DNA of 15,144 nucleotides from B13-G4 sp030606805 (GTDB lineage Bacteria; Desulfobacterota; Desulfobacteria; Desulfobacterales; ETH-SRB1). The translations under genes were made by a program, and so were the position numbers. The stretch lies in NCBI GenBank assembly GCA_030606805.1, contig JAUWFS010000061.1:1-15144 (forward strand), read 5' to 3'. Shown here piece by piece: positions 12,603-15,144 of the stretch; position 1 is the stretch's first letter; every line of letters starts with the position of its first letter. The notes under the pieces are model-generated. The model ran no database searches. It was given only the letters and a program-made list of their open reading frames with translations, and was not told the DNA's origin.

Positions 12603-14285
12603 TTAACCAGGTCTGTATGTATACCTGGCGGCCAATTCAGGGCTCTTTTGCCAGGGCGCCTTGATATGATCCCAGACCTTGCTGTTTACCATCCGGTCGA
12701 TTTCGTGGTAGAAGTTAATGGCGCCCCTGTAAGCTGCATAAGGACCGCCGTTATCATAGCTGTGGAGCTGTTTCATAGGAATGCCGTGTTTCTGCACAGT
12801 ATATTTTTCCTTTATGCCTGCACAGAACACTGCCGGCTTGTAGGTTTTCAGCAGGCTTTCGGTTTCGTACTGACTTATGTCGTCTATGACTATGGTTCCG
12901 CTTGGCATGTCGGTCATCATTCCTTCATAGTCCCTGAGTTTTATGTTGTTTCTTTCCAGGGCTTCGAACTCTTCGGCGCTTATTCTCGGGTTGTATCTTT
13001 CAGGGTCTTTTTCAATCTCGAGCTCTTGTATATTTCTGCTGTCTGCATCTACTTTCAAATTCGGCAGAACCTGCCTTCCCTCGTAATCATCCCTGTGCGC
13101 GAACTCGTAGCCTGCGCAAAAGGGTATCATCCCCATCTCCCTGAACATTTCCTGGTAATGATGGGCCCGTGATCCTCCCACAAACATCATGGCAAGCTTT
13201 CCTTCGAGCCTCGGCCTTACCTCTGCCTGGGCCTTTTTGACTGCCGGCATCTCTTCTGCAATTACTTCTTCCACACGGTCTATGAGTTTCTGTTCCCCGT
13301 AATATTCTGCAATTTTTCTTAAGGATCTTGACATGCCTCCTGCGCTTAAGAAATTGATCTTAAACCAGGGTATCCCGTATTTTTTCTCCATCATCTCCGC
13401 CACATAGTTGATTGACCTGTGGCACATGATAAGGTTCAAATCGGCCGTGTGGGAATTTGCAAAAAAATCGACGCTCGAGTTGCCGCTGAACGTGGAAATT
13501 AAAGTTATGCCGCACTTGTTTAATACTCTCTCTATTTCAAAGGCGTCTCCGCCTATATTATACTCTCCCAGAAGATTGACCTTGTAATCACCCTCTTTTA
13601 CCGTATTATCCAGGCCGATAACATGCTGGAAGAGTCCGTTGTTTGCCACATGGTGGCCTGCGGACTGGCTGACGCCCTTGTATCCCTCACAACTGAAACC
13701 GAAAATTGTAATCCCCAGTTTTTCTTCCATCTCCCTTGTGACTGCATGGACATCGTCTCCGATAAGGCCCACGGGACAGGTGGCGAATACGGAAATCATT
13801 TTTGGTTTGAATATATCGTAAGCCTCCTGGATCGCGGCTCTTAATTTTTTTTCACCTCCGAAAATAATCTCTCTTTCTTCCATATCCGTGGAAAAGCAGT
13901 AGTTCATGAAATTATGGCCATCCGGGGTCGTGGAAGGATCTGTCTGGTTCCTTCTGGTAAGCCAACTGTAGAAACCACAGCCGATGGGACCATGAGTCAG
14001 GTTGATTATGTCTCTTGTCGGGCCCATCACAACACCCTTGCAGCCCGCATAGCAACAGCCCCGCTGGGAGATGATACCCGGCACGGTTCTCACATTAGCC
14101 TGTATTTCAGGATATTTTTCTTCCGTTTCTTTACGATTTACGATTATCTGTTTTGCTTTTTTCCTGGCAACCTTTGGCGGATATTTTGAAAGAATTTCCA
14201 GCTTCAGTATTTCAGGATCTATAAATTCATCAGGATCTAAAGAAACTTTTTCTTCATCGATTCTTTTTTTGCTCATCGCTTCCAT
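12603..14285 (-). CDS. nifD: Nitrogenase molybdenum-iron protein alpha chain NifD
   Basis: Alpha subunit of dinitrogenase, carrying the FeMo-co active site. In the 560-residue product, P-cluster ligands are Cys77, Cys103 (HGPIGCGFYSW) and Cys170 (ATCPVGLIGDD). FeMo-co is held by Cys288 (MCHRSINY) and His508 (QLHSYDNGGPY). The substrate-site residues equivalent to Azotobacter Val70, Gln191, His195 and Arg359 are Val85, Gln207, His211 and Arg373. It is longer than most NifD because of an insertion at about 403-460, a known feature of clostridial and methanogen-type NifD. The ligand set and neighbours indicate a Mo enzyme, not VnfD or AnfD. The start at 14285 has a strong GGAGGT site; an upstream in-frame ATG at 14309 would overlap nifI2. 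Confidence 0.97.
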   Translation of the reverse strand: MEAMSKKRIDEEKVSLDPDEFIDPEILKLEILSKYPPKVARKKAKQIIVNRKETEEKYPEIQANVRTVPGIISQRGCCYAGCKGVVMGPTRDIINLTHGPIGCGFYSWLTRRNQTDPSTTPDGHNFMNYCFSTDMEEREIIFGGEKKLRAAIQEAYDIFKPKMISVFATCPVGLIGDDVHAVTREMEEKLGITIFGFSCEGYKGVSQSAGHHVANNGLFQHVIGLDNTVKEGDYKVNLLGEYNIGGDAFEIERVLNKCGITLISTFSGNSSVDFFANSHTADLNLIMCHRSINYVAEMMEKKYGIPWFKINFLSAGGMSRSLRKIAEYYGEQKLIDRVEEVIAEEMPAVKKAQAEVRPRLEGKLAMMFVGGSRAHHYQEMFREMGMIPFCAGYEFAHRDDYEGRQVLPNLKVDADSRNIQELEIEKDPERYNPRISAEEFEALERNNIKLRDYEGMMTDMPSGTIVIDDISQYETESLLKTYKPAVFCAGIKEKYTVQKHGIPMKQLHSYDNGGPYAAYRGAINFYHEIDRMVNSKVWDHIKAPWQKSPELAARYTYRPG

Positions 14286-14291
14286 TTTTAC

Positions 14292-14297
14292 ACCTCC
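14292..14297 (-). promoter_or_regulatory. Shine-Dalgarno site deciding the nifD start
   Basis: GGAGGT on the minus strand lies between the nifI2 stop and the ATG at 14285. It selects this start over the earlier ATG at 14309, which lies upstream of the site. Confidence 0.82.
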
Positions 14298-14298
14298 G

Positions 14299-14676
14299 TC
14301 AGTCATCAATCGTAATATTTCCCTTTTCTCCGGTTCTAACCCTTACTGAATCTAACACAGGAACGACAAATATTTTGCCGTCGCCCGATTTGCCGGTTTG
14401 ATTAACCTTTATTATGGTCTTAACGGTTTTTTCCACCGTCTTATCCGGAACCACTATAAACAGGACCCTCTTTGGAATTAAACGCTGGCTTTGGCCTAAT
14501 TGAGAGATAGCCTCTTCATAACCTTTTTCCGCACCTTTCAAGAGCTTTAGATCGACAAGACCTTTTCCCCTGCCCAAACAGTCTCTTGCCGTAATGGAAG
14601 ATATTCCGGCGTCGGCAAGGGCTATTTTTGTTTTGCTAATCATGTTCATGCGTATAACAGCCATTACTTCTTTCAT
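14299..14676 (-). CDS. nifI2: PII-type nitrogenase regulator NifI2
   Basis: NifI2 is a PII-family (GlnB-like) protein that with NifI1 forms a complex inhibiting nitrogenase when fixed nitrogen is plentiful; 2-oxoglutarate relieves the inhibition (known from methanogens). The 125-residue product begins MKEVMAVIRMNMISKTKIAL and has the T-loop region GRGKGLVDLKLLKG (about 35-48). The PII C-terminal signature is TGKSGDGKIFVVPV (about 94-107). The longer T-loop segment distinguishes it from NifI1. Its ATG overlaps the nifI1 stop codon (ATGA), so the pair are translationally coupled and probably made in equal amounts. nifD starts 13 bases after its stop. Confidence 0.95.
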   Translation of the reverse strand: MKEVMAVIRMNMISKTKIALADAGISSITARDCLGRGKGLVDLKLLKGAEKGYEEAISQLGQSQRLIPKRVLFIVVPDKTVEKTVKTIIKVNQTGKSGDGKIFVVPVLDSVRVRTGEKGNITIDD

Positions 14677-15029
14677 ATTTTCACCTCTGAACTTTCTCCG
14701 GTAGATGTCTCTTTTATTCCCGAGCTTATCGTGTAAACTTCATCTACAGGTGTTACAAATATCTTTCCGTCCCCAAAAGCGCCCTTTTCTCCGGTTCTGG
14801 CGGCTTTTATTACGGTTTTTATGAGAATATCCTTATCCTCTTCGTTTACAACTGTAAGCAAAAGTTCTTTTGATATTTCATCGTATGTAATATCTCCGAT
14901 TTTAATCCCTCTCTGCTTGCCTCTTCCCACAACAGACATTTTTGTAACCGCAGGAAACCCGGCATCCATCAAAGCTGCAAGCACATTATCCGATTTTTCA
15001 GGTCTTACTATTGATCTGATCATTATCAT
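14673..15029 (-). CDS. nifI1: PII-type nitrogenase regulator NifI1
   Basis: Partner of NifI2 in post-translational nitrogenase switch-off. The 118-residue PII-family protein starts MIMIRSIVRPEKSDNVLAAL and has the short T-loop GRGKQRGIKIGDITYDEISK (about 36-55). The PII signature is TGEKGAFGDGKIFVTPVDEV (about 79-98). Placement between nifH and nifD is diagnostic of NifI1 rather than GlnB/GlnK. The ATG at 15029 has AAGGA about 10 bases upstream; an ATG two codons later (15023) is possible but too far from it. The C-terminal tail after VYTISSG is polar and variable. Confidence 0.95.
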   Translation of the reverse strand: MIMIRSIVRPEKSDNVLAALMDAGFPAVTKMSVVGRGKQRGIKIGDITYDEISKELLLTVVNEEDKDILIKTVIKAARTGEKGAFGDGKIFVTPVDEVYTISSGIKETSTGESSEVKI

Positions 15030-15099
15030 TTGAATTTTCCTTTTTGTTTAGAGATTCCCAACTCACTGAGATTGCTTTCTTTTTTAACTCAAAACCGTG

Positions 15100-15122
15100 C
15101 CTGAACGAAAACCCCGTTCAGG
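15100..15122 (-). terminator. Hairpin between nifH and nifI1
   Basis: CCTGAACG and CGTTCAGG form a perfect 8-bp stem with a 7-base loop, starting 6 bases after the putative nifH stop. The run following it on the minus strand (GGTTTT) is too poor in T for a strong intrinsic terminator. It fits a partial terminator or an mRNA-stabilising hairpin that lets nifH be made in excess over nifDK. Confidence 0.6.
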
Positions 15123-15128
15123 AGCTAA

Positions 15129-15144
15129 TTATCCTGCTATGCCG
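15129..15144 (-). CDS. nifH: Putative 3' end of nifH (last four codons only)
   Basis: At the window edge the minus strand reads an open frame Gly-Ile-Ala-Gly then TAA, followed by a hairpin. The operon order nifH-nifI1-nifI2-nifD predicts nifH exactly here. Four residues cannot identify a protein, so this rests on gene order. Confidence 0.5.

Overview
The window is most of a molybdenum-nitrogenase (nif) operon from an anaerobic bacterium. Every real gene lies on the minus strand, so transcription runs from the high-coordinate end to the low-coordinate end. The order is (nifH)-nifI1-nifI2-nifD-nifK-nifE-nifN-nifB, then a thioredoxin-like [2Fe-2S] ferredoxin, a class I glutamine amidotransferase, a small NifX-type protein, a DUF364-type protein, modA-modB-modC and nifV (cut by the window edge). 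Two PII-type nifI genes between nifH and nifD, a NifD with a roughly 55-residue insertion, a NifK lacking the N-terminal extension, and no nifS/nifU/nifA in view match the nif operons of methanogens, clostridia and anaerobic sulfate-reducing bacteria. Bacterial-type Shine-Dalgarno sites and the style of the intergenic repeats make a Desulfobacterota-like organism my best guess. This is inference, not proof.

Layout: 15144-10946 carries the end of nifH (last codons only), a strong hairpin, the NifI1/NifI2 regulators and the structural genes nifD and nifK. 10869-6591 carries the FeMo-cofactor assembly genes nifE, nifN and nifB. 6262-3980 holds accessory genes: a ferredoxin, an amidotransferase, a NifX-type cofactor carrier and a putative metal-binding DUF364 protein. 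3970-943 is a molybdate ABC transporter (modA, modB, modC). 795-1 is nifV, which makes the homocitrate part of FeMo-co. Together the operon imports Mo, makes homocitrate, builds NifB-co and matures it on NifEN, supplies NifDK, and switches nitrogenase activity through NifI1/NifI2.

The least ordinary content is between the genes. Nearly every gap longer than about 100 bases is filled by an imperfect palindromic element of about 60-210 bp. The arms are built of short degenerate words repeated every 7-10 bases. Several families with different internal words share the terminal motif GTAA-N4-TCA. These elements usually sit just upstream of the next gene's Shine-Dalgarno site, and two of them encode the C-terminal tails of NifE and ModC. 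Several apparent upstream start codons (nifB, nifK, nifX) are artefacts of reading into them.
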